This document shows positions 1 through 7,589 of a stretch of 64,000 bases of DNA, one piece after another. Position 1 is the first letter of the stretch. Each line of letters starts with the position of its first letter. The DNA is from Exiguobacterium sp. s146 (GTDB taxonomy: Bacteria; Bacillota; Bacilli; Exiguobacteriales; Exiguobacteriaceae). Position numbers and translations under genes: made by a program. The notes under the pieces are model-generated. The model worked only from the letters and a program-made list of their open reading frames with translations. It searched no databases and was not told the DNA's origin. The stretch lies in contig NZ_JACSMA010000004.1 in the NCBI RefSeq assembly GCF_018618415.1, positions 62,001 through 126,000 of the forward strand, given 5' to 3'.

Positions 1-15
1 AAGGGAGAGCCACTC

Positions 16-258
16 ATGCTATTTTATTTTCTCACCACGATTCTTTCGGTCGTCGGTTTGTCCGTCTCGCTCCAAACCGGTTTTTTCAAAGACCCGATCG
101 GTACATTCCTGTTCGCCGTATTGCTCGCCATGGGCTTATCTTCGTTTAAACAGTTAGTCGCACAAACGAACGTCTTATTGATTGAACGCCGCAACCAGAA
201 AAAAATCAAACGCATCGTGGCACGTATGCACTCGAGTACACGTAAACGTTCTACATAA
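16..258 (+). CDS. Small basic-tailed membrane protein, unknown
   Basis: Eighty residues with two hydrophobic stretches (about 1-20 and 29-47) followed by a lysine/arginine-rich tail from about residue 57 to the end. This predicts a two-pass membrane protein with a cytoplasmic basic tail. A ribosome-binding site (AAGGGAG) lies at positions 1-7, eight bases before the ATG. I do not recognise the family. The next gene begins about 80 bases on with its own ribosome-binding site, so the two may or may not be co-transcribed. No function can be assigned. Confidence 0.7.
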   Translation: MLFYFLTTILSVVGLSVSLQTGFFKDPIGTFLFAVLLAMGLSSFKQLVAQTNVLLIERRNQKKIKRIVARMHSSTRKRST

Positions 259-341
259 CGCTCGTCTTCACCCTCCACTTTTGTTATTCTATTGTAGACA
301 GAGAGCAAAACGGACTCAACCCGTAGGAGGCACAAACACGT

Positions 342-602
342 ATGAATGAAATCCCTTTATCGAACGAATGGTTATTGCGTTATTCACCTGTCATGGAGTT
401 ATGGCTGAAAGAAGATGGGATCTTGCTCGTCGATGATGACAACCGGATTCGACTCACCCTCGAAATCGGCACCGATCACGTCATGCAGTTCAAGAGCATC
501 GATCAAGACGGAGCTTACTTTGCTGTGGACCCGGTGAACAAACGAATCACGTTCGAACTCGAGGAAGAAGAAGAGGAAAGCGAATCTCGCTTCTGGGAAT
601 AA
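342..602 (+). CDS. Small acidic hypothetical protein
   Basis: Eighty-six residues, no membrane segment or signal peptide, with a glutamate run near the C-terminus (about 74-81). The alternating hydrophobic pattern suggests a small beta-rich soluble domain. The start is supported by TAGGAGG about 12 bases upstream. A hairpin with a T-rich tail follows at 616-652, so it probably ends its own transcript before plsC. Family not recognised. Confidence 0.65.
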   Translation: MNEIPLSNEWLLRYSPVMELWLKEDGILLVDDDNRIRLTLEIGTDHVMQFKSIDQDGAYFAVDPVNKRITFELEEEEEESESRFWE

Positions 603-615
603 GGATTCATGCCGA

Positions 616-652
616 AGAGTCGGATTCTCGTCCAGAGAAGAAGACTCTTTCT
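616..652 (+). terminator. Putative terminator after the small acidic gene
   Basis: AAGAGTC and GACTCTT form an outer stem, with an inner TTCTC/GAGAA stem, followed by TTCTTC. The U tract is imperfect, so termination may be partial. Confidence 0.45.
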
Positions 653-696
653 TCGTGTCCAGACCAATAGTTGAACGATTGAAAGGAGAATGACTC

Positions 697-1398
697 ATGA
701 TTCGCACCGCCATTTGGTTTATCACATTTTTTGCCGTCTTACCGCTGACGCTTCCCTTCTATCCGAAAGCGAAACGGCTGACGCCGCCTGAACGTTACGC
801 GTACGTTCAAACCGTTGCCTATACATGGGCAAGTTTCCTGCTCCGCATCGCCGGCGCCCGCGTCCGCGTGCACGGCCAGGAAAATATCCCGAACGAGCCG
901 GTCGTCTACGTCGCGAACCATCAAGGGAACTTCGATGTGCCGATCATGCTCACCGCTACGAAACATCCGAAAGCGTTCATCTCTAAAATCGAGGTACAAA
1001 AGTTCCCAATCATCCCACGCTGGATGGAGATGATGGGCTGTATCTTTATCGACCGCAGCGACCGTCGCCAATCGATTAAGGCCATCCGATCCGGCGTCGA
1101 GACGATTCAATCCGGCCAATCGATTATCGTCTTCCCGGAAGGTACACGCTCAAAAGGCGGACCGATTAAAGAATTCAAGGCCGGCAGTTTGACGCTCGCC
1201 ACCTCAAGTGGCGCCAAGATCGTCCCGGTCGCCATCAAAGGCAGCCATCATTTACTTGAGACGAAAAATCGCATCACCCCAGGAACGGTCGACGTCACCT
1301 TTTTACCGGTCATCGATCCGGCCGACGTCCCGAACAAAGAAATCGCCGCGCTTGCGGAGACGATGATTCGCCGCGTTGTTGAAGGAGAAGAATCATGA
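697..1398 (+). CDS. plsC: 1-acyl-sn-glycerol-3-phosphate acyltransferase
   Basis: Transfers the second acyl group to lysophosphatidic acid to make phosphatidic acid, at the inner face of the membrane. The 233-residue protein has an N-terminal hydrophobic segment (about 5-22), the HX4D catalytic motif in NHQGNFD (74-80), and FPEGTR (146-151) for glycerol-phosphate binding, all in the usual order and spacing for PlsC. A clear AAAGGAG precedes the ATG. Its stop overlaps the start of the ABC-F gene, which implies co-translation. Confidence 0.92.
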   Translation: MIRTAIWFITFFAVLPLTLPFYPKAKRLTPPERYAYVQTVAYTWASFLLRIAGARVRVHGQENIPNEPVVYVANHQGNFDVPIMLTATKHPKAFISKIEVQKFPIIPRWMEMMGCIFIDRSDRRQSIKAIRSGVETIQSGQSIIVFPEGTRSKGGPIKEFKAGSLTLATSSGAKIVPVAIKGSHHLLETKNRITPGTVDVTFLPVIDPADVPNKEIAALAETMIRRVVEGEES

Positions 1399-3287
1399 GC
1401 TTATTAACGATTGAAGGTATTCATAAAGAATTTGCAGATAAAGTGTTGTTCGATGACGTCACGATGACGATTCATCCCGGTAACCGTATCGGCGTGATCG
1501 GCGTCAACGGCTCTGGAAAATCGACGTTCTTAAAAATTGTCGCCGGCGTCGAGACGGCAGACCGCGGTTCGATGCAACATCCGAACGACTATCGGATTCG
1601 CTATTTGACGCAAACGGTCGACTTCGATTCAGGTCAAACGATTTTGGACGCCTTGTTCACGAGTGACACTCCATCCGTTCAAGCGTTGAAGCAATATGAA
1701 CTGGCCCGGCAAGCACTCGAGGCGAACCCGACGAGTGAGCAATGGCTGGCACGCTTCATGAAAGCCCAGCAGGCCGTCGATGCCGCCGATGCATGGGAGA
1801 CCGAGGCCAAGTTGAAATCGATTTTGAACCGCCTCGGCCTTCCGGACGTGACGGCCGAAATCAGTTCACTCTCCGGCGGACAACAGAAACGGGTCGCCTT
1901 GGCCGCCGCCCTGCTCGACGAAGCCGACCTGTTGTTGCTCGATGAGCCGACGAACGAACTCGATGCCGATACGATCGCTTGGCTCGAGACGGTCCTCGCC
2001 GATTACCGAGGCGCCATCTTGCTCATCACTCACGACCGCTATTTCTTAAATCGGGTCACGAACCACATCCTCGAGATTGCAGATGGGACGAGTTATTTCT
2101 ATGACGGAAACTACGAGCTCTTCCTCGAGAAACGGGCCGAGCGTAAGGCCCGGTCCCATTCGATGGAGCAGAAGCGCCAAAACATTTTACGCCGCGAGCT
2201 CGCCTGGTTGCGCCGCGGCGCCAAAGCCCGGACGACGAAACAAAAAGCGCGCATCCAGCGCGTCGAAGAATTGAAACATCAAGAGACGCTCGCCGAGGAT
2301 GAGGCGCTCGAAGTGTCCGTCGGGTCACGCCGCCTCGGGAAGAAAGTGATTGAAGTCGAGAACTTGTCATTCGGCTATGACGACAAGCTTCTCATTCAAG
2401 ACTTCACGTGGCTGTTCGGACGTCGGGAGCGATATGGCATCGTCGGACCGAACGGAAGCGGAAAGACGACGCTCATGAACCTGCTCGCTCATCGCCTTCA
2501 GCCGACGGACGGGACGGTCGTCCACGGCGAAACGGTCCATCTCGGGTATTACGGGCAACAAGTCGAATTTGAAGATACCTCACGCCGTGTCATCGATGAG
2601 ATTGAACGTATCGCCCAAGTCATCTATACGCCGGATGGCGAGACGATCACGGCCAGTCAGATGCTCGAACGCTTCTTGTTCACCCCGGACGCGCAATATA
2701 AACCGATTGCCAAACTGTCAGGTGGTGAAAAACGCCGCCTCGTCTTGCTCCGCATCTTGATGGATGAACCGAACGTGCTGTTTTTGGATGAGCCGACGAA
2801 CGACCTCGATACGGAGACTCTGTCTGTCCTTGAAGACTATTTGGAGTCGTTTCCAGGAACGGTCATCGCCGTCAGTCACGACCGCTATTTCTTAGACCGG
2901 ATCGCCGAACAGCTCATCGCCTTCGAAGACGGGACGATTAACGTCTATCACGCCGAATATAGTGATTATTTGGCCACGCTTCAAGAACAGACGAAGCAAC
3001 AAGTGAAAAAAGAATCAAAAGAAAAAAAAGAGCGCGTCAAAACCGATGTCGTCAAGTTCACCTTCAAAGAACAGAAGGAATGGGAGACGATTGAGGATGA
3101 TATCGCGTCGCTCGAGTCTGAGATTGAGGCGGCTGAGGCACGTCTTGCCACGGCCGGAAGCGATCTCGGGAAAGTGAACGAACTGTACGCCGAGATCGCC
3201 GCCTTGAAAGAGGCACTCGATACGAAAATGGAGCGTTGGGAATATCTATCGGAAATCGACGAACAAATTCAAGCACAGAAGAAATGA
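1395..3287 (+). CDS. ABC-F family ATPase (Uup/YfmR type)
   Basis: A soluble twin-ATPase protein without membrane segments; ABC-F proteins act on the ribosome, and the Uup/YfmR group helps resolve stalled or misfolded translation complexes. The 630 residues contain Walker A GVNGSGKST (36-44), signature LSGGQ (about 159) and Walker B LLLLDEP (about 179), then a charged inter-domain linker. A second set follows (GPNGSGKTT, LSGGEKRR, LFLDEPTND). A lysine/glutamate-rich C-terminal region (from about 535) looks like the coiled-coil arm of the Uup/YfmR group. It starts inside the plsC stop (ATGA). Whether it confers antibiotic resistance cannot be told; the Uup-like arm argues for housekeeping. Confidence 0.88.
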   Translation: MSLLTIEGIHKEFADKVLFDDVTMTIHPGNRIGVIGVNGSGKSTFLKIVAGVETADRGSMQHPNDYRIRYLTQTVDFDSGQTILDALFTSDTPSVQALKQYELARQALEANPTSEQWLARFMKAQQAVDAADAWETEAKLKSILNRLGLPDVTAEISSLSGGQQKRVALAAALLDEADLLLLDEPTNELDADTIAWLETVLADYRGAILLITHDRYFLNRVTNHILEIADGTSYFYDGNYELFLEKRAERKARSHSMEQKRQNILRRELAWLRRGAKARTTKQKARIQRVEELKHQETLAEDEALEVSVGSRRLGKKVIEVENLSFGYDDKLLIQDFTWLFGRRERYGIVGPNGSGKTTLMNLLAHRLQPTDGTVVHGETVHLGYYGQQVEFEDTSRRVIDEIERIAQVIYTPDGETITASQMLERFLFTPDAQYKPIAKLSGGEKRRLVLLRILMDEPNVLFLDEPTNDLDTETLSVLEDYLESFPGTVIAVSHDRYFLDRIAEQLIAFEDGTINVYHAEYSDYLATLQEQTKQQVKKESKEKKERVKTDVVKFTFKEQKEWETIEDDIASLESEIEAAEARLATAGSDLGKVNELYAEIAALKEALDTKMERWEYLSEIDEQIQAQKK

Positions 3288-3320
3288 AAAGAGGATCACG
3301 CGTCGGCGTGATCCTCTTTT
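3287..3320. terminator. Bidirectional terminator, 15-bp stem
   Basis: AAAAGAGGATCACGC pairs perfectly with GCGTGATCCTCTTTT across a GTCG loop. It touches the ABC-F stop codon and contains the stop codon of the converging acetyltransferase, serving both strands. Confidence 0.9.
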
Positions 3321-3841
3321 GTCATGTAACTATATACATACACGTCGTGGGCAAGGTCTCCTTGGCGCATATAGCGTGCAAGCATCCCTTCCCGGATGAA
3401 CCCGTTCTGTTCTAACATCTGTTGTGACGCGACGTTCCCGGTGAAGACGATGGCCCCGACCCGTTCCATCTCGCCTGTTTGCGCGGCATAGCCTAACGCG
3501 GCCTGGAGCGCTTCTGTCGCATACCCGTGACGCCAATGGTCTGGGTGAAGCTCGTAGCCCACTTCGGCACGGCGATGCCGCGGCGCCCGGTTGTGAAAAC
3601 CGATCGTCCCAATCAACTCGGACGACTGTTTCGTCACGATGCCCCAGCGCATGACGGCACCGGACTCGATTCCTTCGAGCATCCCGGTAAGCATCTGTTC
3701 CGTCTCTGAAATGGACGCATGAGGCTCCATCCCATAATACTGTAAGACGTTCGGGTCTGAAAAAATGCTGAATAGCCGCTCGGCGTCGTTCACGTCGAGT
3801 TGTCGCAACCAGAGCCGGTCCGTTTCAATCGTTGGAAGCAT
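3296..3841 (-). CDS. GNAT acetyltransferase (RimJ/RimL-like)
   Basis: A GCN5-related N-acetyltransferase of the RimJ/RimL type that would move an acetyl group from acetyl-CoA to a protein N-terminus or small amine. It has the opening TDRLWLRQL, the GTIGF strand, the pattern VGYELHPDHWRHGYATEAL for CoA binding, and a late NGFIREG motif. I prefer the ATG at 3841 over an in-frame GTG at 3850 because AAAGGGTGAAG is then correctly spaced. It directly follows liaR and probably rides on the lia transcript; its substrate is unknown. Confidence 0.82.
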   Translation of the reverse strand: MLPTIETDRLWLRQLDVNDAERLFSIFSDPNVLQYYGMEPHASISETEQMLTGMLEGIESGAVMRWGIVTKQSSELIGTIGFHNRAPRHRRAEVGYELHPDHWRHGYATEALQAALGYAAQTGEMERVGAIVFTGNVASQQMLEQNGFIREGMLARYMRQGDLAHDVYVYSYMTKEDHADA

Positions 3842-3846
3842 GCTCT

Positions 3847-4482
3847 TCACCCTTTACTGACGATATTATGTTGAAATGCATAGACGACCGCTTGCGTCCG
3901 ATCATAGACGTCGAGCTTCGTCAAAATGTTGGAGACGTGCGTCTTCACCGTCTTCAATGAGATGTATAGTTCGTCGGCGATGACTTGGTTCGACTTTCCT
4001 TCCGCCATCAATTGCAAAATCTCACGTTCCCGGGCCGTCAAACTCTCGTGCAACGTCTTTTCCGGATGACGGAGCCGTTCGAGCATCTTACCCGTCACTT
4101 GGGCGGCCATGACGGGATTGCCCGCTGCCGTTTGACGAATCGCATCGGCGATTTCATTGGCATTTGCCGTTTTCAAGACATAACTCATCGCCCCGGCCTC
4201 GATGACGGGATACACTTTCTCATCATCTAAGAAACTCGTCACGACCAAGATTTTAGCGTCTTTCCAACTCGCCTTGATCCGCTTGGTCGACTCGACCCCA
4301 TCGACAGGTTCCATCACTAAATCCATCAAGACCACATCCGGCTTTTCTTGGATGGCAATCTCGGCCCCAGTCGCGCCATCCGATGCCTCTCCGACGACTT
4401 CGATGTCAGGTTGCGTCGACAAAAACGCCGACACGCCGGCCCGTACCATCTCATGGTCATCAATCAATACGACTCGAATCAT
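3847..4482 (-). CDS. liaR: Envelope-stress response regulator LiaR
   Basis: NarL/FixJ-type response regulator, 211 residues: receiver domain with acidic pocket (DD at 8-9), phospho-acceptor D54 and conserved lysine in VVTSF context, then a LuxR-type helix-turn-helix (about 145-205, with LTAREREILQLMAEG and SLKTVKTHVSNI). In Bacillales LiaR/VraR activates genes answering cell-wall antibiotics. It overlaps liaS by four bases. Its predicted binding site is at 7426-7443 at the head of the operon, so the system should autoactivate. Confidence 0.9.
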   Translation of the reverse strand: MIRVVLIDDHEMVRAGVSAFLSTQPDIEVVGEASDGATGAEIAIQEKPDVVLMDLVMEPVDGVESTKRIKASWKDAKILVVTSFLDDEKVYPVIEAGAMSYVLKTANANEIADAIRQTAAGNPVMAAQVTGKMLERLRHPEKTLHESLTAREREILQLMAEGKSNQVIADELYISLKTVKTHVSNILTKLDVYDRTQAVVYAFQHNIVSKG

Positions 4483-5507
4483 TGTAACCCCTCCACTTGT
4501 TGTTTCACACGAACTTCAATCTGAGTACCGACGCCGGGCACACTGACGAGTCGTAACGTCCCGCCGACCTCAGCCGTCCTCTCTCTTATCGATTGTAAGC
4601 CATATGAGGCGACTTGTGTATCATCGACGTTAAAGCCGATGCCGTCGTCGTTTATTTTTAAGATGACCGTCTGTTGCACGGTCCGCATTTCGATTTCGAG
4701 TCGCTTCGCTTTCGCATGTCGAAGCGTGTTACTGATTGCTTCTTGCACGATACGGAACAGTTCGTTCTCGGTGTGACGCGACAACTCGACTTCTTCGAGC
4801 CGCCAAATGAGTTCGGTCGATTGTTTGCGCGACAGTTCTTCTAACAGTCGCTCGATCCCCGTCTTGAGCGTCATCCCTTCGAGTTCGACCGGGCGGAGTT
4901 GCAACAGTAGTGAGCGCATTTCGGCCTGGGCGGTTTGCGCCATCACTTCGACTTGCTCGATTTGTTTGGCGGCCACGTCCGGTTTCGCCTCGATCGTCTG
5001 CTTGGCGGCCGTCGTCATCATCGAGATGGCGTACAGTTGCTGGCTGACCGAGTCATGCAACTCTCGGGCGACACGTCGCCGTTCCTCAACTACGGCTTCG
5101 CTGCGCGCTTCCTCGACACTGACGGGCCGATCGCCGACCCGCTTTGCCATCTCGACCATTTCCGCGCGCTGTTTCGAGATGCGTGCGATTCGTTCGAGCG
5201 TGTCGCGATACGGCGACAACGGCCGGAACGTGATATCTTTTTGATTCTCGAGCTTCCATAAGGCGATGGCCACTTCACGGAAGTCACGGCGCAAATAAAA
5301 GTATGAGCCGACCCCGAACACGCTGCCGATCAAGACGGCGATGACGAGGATAGACACACCGAAAGGCAACCCTTCTTCACGTGTGAACAAATCTCGGAGT
5401 GAAGTCGAGTCACCTATTAGAAATGCAATCGTGACGAACAGTGCCGTCAACAGACTACTGAACAGCTGATGCCAGACGACGGTCCGTGGATACGAATCTT
5501 TCTTCAT
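4479..5507 (-). CDS. liaS: Envelope-stress sensor kinase LiaS
   Basis: Intramembrane-sensing histidine kinase of 342 residues: two membrane segments (about 15-31 and 50-72) with only a short loop between, a HAMP-like linker, a dimerisation helix with phospho-acceptor H151 in RELHDSVSQQL (HisKA_3 type), and an ATPase domain with NTLRHAKA and DDGIGF. The lack of an extracellular domain is typical of LiaS/VraS, which senses through LiaF. Start and stop overlap liaF and liaR by four bases. Confidence 0.92.
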   Translation of the reverse strand: MKKDSYPRTVVWHQLFSSLLTALFVTIAFLIGDSTSLRDLFTREEGLPFGVSILVIAVLIGSVFGVGSYFYLRRDFREVAIALWKLENQKDITFRPLSPYRDTLERIARISKQRAEMVEMAKRVGDRPVSVEEARSEAVVEERRRVARELHDSVSQQLYAISMMTTAAKQTIEAKPDVAAKQIEQVEVMAQTAQAEMRSLLLQLRPVELEGMTLKTGIERLLEELSRKQSTELIWRLEEVELSRHTENELFRIVQEAISNTLRHAKAKRLEIEMRTVQQTVILKINDDGIGFNVDDTQVASYGLQSIRERTAEVGGTLRLVSVPGVGTQIEVRVKQQVEGLQ

Positions 5508-6196
5508 ACGGTCATCACCTCGACACTTCCGCTCATGAGCACGATATGAATCCGGACTTTTCGTGTCGCCGCTGCATAATCGTCCGATGCCGTATAGAAG
5601 CGGCGATTGAATACGGGCGAGTAATTCGATTCGTCGACTTGAATCTTGCCGAAGCCGATGGAGGCGTCAATCGAATAATCGTAACCGGCCGGAATGAGGA
5701 TTCGGATGTCCCCGGCGAGGCCATTCAGTAGTAAGAACGTCTCTCCTTCCGGGATGATGGCGCGTGACAAGTCGAGTTCAACGTCACGCAACAAGAAGAA
5801 TTCATTCGTGTCTTGGAGCACGTAATGACCACTTTCTTTCGTCCCGAACGTAAACGCCTGTTCTTGCCGAATATGTGACTTGAACCGGCTCGATTCGAGC
5901 GGACGGTTTTTATACAGGCGATAGCCGAACATGAGCAGTAGTCCCGACAGCACAAACCCAAATGCCGCCGACGAAAAGATGAGTCCGACGAGCATGATGC
6001 CGCCAATCCCGTAAAAGATATAGCTGACCGGCTGATTGCCTTTGCGGCTGAAGCGCCGTCCGATATAAAGCAACAATAACGGAACGACCATGCTGAAGAG
6101 GACGCTGTTTCCACCCGTCACGATATCGATAAAGAGTCCAATGGCAAATAAAATAATCATGAATCCGATGATTTGGCGTGTGTTCCAACGTTCCAC
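5504..6196 (-). CDS. liaF: LiaF, membrane inhibitor of LiaS
   Basis: LiaF-family protein, 230 residues from a GTG start with GGGGGAAG just upstream; a longer reading without a ribosome-binding site was rejected. Four hydrophobic segments lie in the first 110 residues and a beta-rich C-terminal domain follows (the LiaF C-terminal region, with GDIRILIPAGYDYSIDAS). LiaF holds LiaS inactive in unstressed B. subtilis cells. The GTG and the hairpin just upstream suggest lower output than the preceding pspA gene. Confidence 0.88.
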   Translation of the reverse strand: MERWNTRQIIGFMIILFAIGLFIDIVTGGNSVLFSMVVPLLLLYIGRRFSRKGNQPVSYIFYGIGGIMLVGLIFSSAAFGFVLSGLLLMFGYRLYKNRPLESSRFKSHIRQEQAFTFGTKESGHYVLQDTNEFFLLRDVELDLSRAIIPEGETFLLLNGLAGDIRILIPAGYDYSIDASIGFGKIQVDESNYSPVFNRRFYTASDDYAAATRKVRIHIVLMSGSVEVMTV

Positions 6197-6238
6197 GTTG
6201 CTTCCCCCTCTCTGACAGTATGTACAATGAAGCAAAGA

Positions 6239-6271
6239 AGCGATGGCCCAACCATTCGTCGGACCATCGCT
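6239..6271 (-). terminator. Internal attenuator between pspA and liaF
   Basis: AGCGATGG and CCATCGCT form an 8-bp stem with a 17-base loop, followed on the minus strand by a weak T-rich stretch. Probably a partial terminator or processing stem giving more pspA than liaFSR mRNA. Confidence 0.5.
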
Positions 6272-6282
6272 GAACCGTTGCG

Positions 6283-6939
6283 TCAGTCTTGTTTGAAGCG
6301 ACGCTCGAGTTCTTTTAGTTTTGCTTCGAAATCATCTTCGTCCGCCGTATCGATTTTCTCTTCAGCGGCCGGTTCTTGTTTCTTCTCTTCTTCCGTGAAC
6401 GGATGCGTCTTCGACGTCTGCGCGCCGAAGATTTGATCGAGCGCACCTTTCAATAAATCCAGGTTTTCTCGCATCGCGAATTCATAACGTTTGTTTTGCA
6501 TCTCATCGAGTTTCAGTCGCATCTCGAGGGCACGGCGCTCGAGGGCATCGAGTTCACGCGCTCCTTCGTCGAGCAACCCTTCGAAATAGCGATACTGCTC
6601 GCCGTAATGTTTTGATTCAAGGGCGGCCCGTTCCGCAAGCTTCTCTTCGCCCGCTTGTTTGGCGAGCTCGGTCTGCTCGTAACGCTTGTCCGCCATCAGT
6701 TTGGCGTCATCACGTTTCGTCGCCAACTCATCGAGGAGCGCCTTTTGACGTTCGACGAGACGTTCGACCGACATCGCTTCTTTCTCAGCACCACGGATGT
6801 GGCGGTTTAACTCGGCTTCTCCGCTCGAACGCGGTGCCGAACGTGGGCCCTCTTTATCTTGGAACTTCTTCATCTCTTTCGATAATTCTTTCGTCAACTC
6901 GTTAGCTAAATCACGAAACTGGTCAAATGGTGTTTTCAT
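6283..6939 (-). CDS. pspA: PspA/IM30-family protein (LiaH-like)
   Basis: Mostly helical, highly charged protein of 218 residues with long coiled coils (about 45-160), an N-terminal amphipathic helix (KTPFDQFRDLANEL) and an acidic tail. This is the shape of PspA/LiaH, which assembles into large rings and supports damaged membranes. The ATG at 6939 has better spacing to AAGGAGG than the adjacent upstream ATG. Position between the liaI-like gene and liaF matches LiaH. The N-terminal part is shorter and more diverged than in B. subtilis LiaH. Confidence 0.82.
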   Translation of the reverse strand: MKTPFDQFRDLANELTKELSKEMKKFQDKEGPRSAPRSSGEAELNRHIRGAEKEAMSVERLVERQKALLDELATKRDDAKLMADKRYEQTELAKQAGEEKLAERAALESKHYGEQYRYFEGLLDEGARELDALERRALEMRLKLDEMQNKRYEFAMRENLDLLKGALDQIFGAQTSKTHPFTEEEKKQEPAAEEKIDTADEDDFEAKLKELERRFKQD

Positions 6940-6961
6940 CATAATATCCTCCTTGTGAAGC

Positions 6962-7345
6962 TTAGCGACGGTTTACAAATTTCTGCCACACTTGATCAAA
7001 CGATTGAAAGCTGCTCCGGTTCGCACGCGAGCCGTCCGCATTCAAAATCTCGACGTCTTGTTTTTGGTTGGCATACATCATATACCCTTTAAACAATACC
7101 CATGCCACCACAATCCCGAGTAACGCCCAAATGTTCGATAAAATTGTGATGATCCCGATCACGGCAAGCGCACCGTAACCGATTTTAGCGCCGACATGTG
7201 TCACGGCCATGAATCTGACTCCAGCCCACAGTGCTAAGAGCGCCCCCAAACCGAACATGATCATATTCGGTAAAAAGCCGATTAGAACGAGAACTAAAGA
7301 GATCGCGGCCACGATGAACAACACTTGTTTCACCTGGCGATTCAT
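6962..7345 (-). CDS. LiaI-like membrane protein
   Basis: 127 residues with about four hydrophobic segments in the first 90, then a soluble tail ending SFDQVWQKFVNRR. It is first in the lia operon, where B. subtilis has LiaI, the membrane anchor for LiaH. The N-terminal layout also resembles the LiaI/LiaF transmembrane region. GAGGAGGG precedes the ATG. Predicted role: anchoring the PspA protein at the membrane. Name by position and topology, not by a motif. Confidence 0.7.
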   Translation of the reverse strand: MNRQVKQVLFIVAAISLVLVLIGFLPNMIMFGLGALLALWAGVRFMAVTHVGAKIGYGALAVIGIITILSNIWALLGIVVAWVLFKGYMMYANQKQDVEILNADGSRANRSSFQSFDQVWQKFVNRR

Positions 7346-7375
7346 CTATCATCCCTCCTCGTTAAGTACACTCTT

Positions 7376-7443
7376 ATCATAATACGTTATTTTTTATGGC
7401 GCGACGAGCGCAAGGCCCGTTTTCCCTCAGTCTGTAGACCGAG
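7376..7443 (-). promoter_or_regulatory. lia operon promoter with LiaR/VraR box
   Basis: CTCAGTCTGTAGACCGAG (7426-7443) is an inverted repeat matching the TCAGTCT-N2-AGACYGA boxes of LiaR/VraR. A minus-strand -10 (TATTAT or TATGAT, 7376-7384) lies downstream with no good -35, as expected for an activator-dependent promoter; the box ends about 18 bases above the expected -35. Confidence 0.75.
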
Positions 7444-7468
7444 ATGAGAGCGTTCTCAAATCCTGTGC

Positions 7469-7474
7469 TATACT
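7469..7474 (+). promoter_or_regulatory. Extended -10 promoter for the leader ORF and rsgA
   Basis: TGCTATACT is an extended -10. The -35 is poor. It lies only 26 bases from the LiaR box, so transcription could be affected by the lia system. Confidence 0.5.
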
Positions 7475-7506
7475 TGAGGCATCGAACAATGAAAGGATGA
7501 TGTTTT

Positions 7507-7575
7507 ATGAGCACCTTAGTCAACGCAGTACACATCTTGTCAGCCAATCGGAGGGCGACTGTCCTCCACCACTAA
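7507..7575 (+). CDS. Leader peptide ORF upstream of rsgA (22 codons)
   Basis: ATG at 7507 is preceded by AAAGGA at a good nine-base distance and reads 22 codons (MSTLVNAVHILS then ANRRATVLHH) to a TAA at 7573. The stop directly abuts the ribosome-binding site (GAGGAGG) of rsgA, whose TTG start is at 7590. Two mutually exclusive hairpins lie in its second half. This looks like a regulatory leader peptide, although translation is not proven. Confidence 0.6.
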   Translation: MSTLVNAVHILSANRRATVLHH

Positions 7576-7582
7576 GAGGAGG
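7550..7582 (+). promoter_or_regulatory. Alternative hairpins controlling the rsgA ribosome-binding site
   Basis: GGAGGGC (7550-7556) pairs with GTCCTCC (7561-7567) over a GACT loop. The CCTCC of that stem (7563-7567) can instead pair with GGAGG at 7578-7582, which is the rsgA ribosome-binding site. The two structures cannot coexist. The first hairpin is the stronger and leaves the site open; a ribosome on the leader would melt it. Confidence 0.6.
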
Positions 7583-7589
7583 ATTCTAT

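Noticed and set aside
739-1119. Long antisense frame inside plsC, and many similar ones elsewhere
   Set aside because: Frames opposite GC-richer genes are shadows: no ribosome-binding sites and no recognisable domains.
7497-7589. In-frame extension of rsgA to an ATG at 7497
   Set aside because: The extension looks non-coding, lacks a correctly spaced ribosome-binding site, and the TTG at 7590 has a strong one where family similarity begins.
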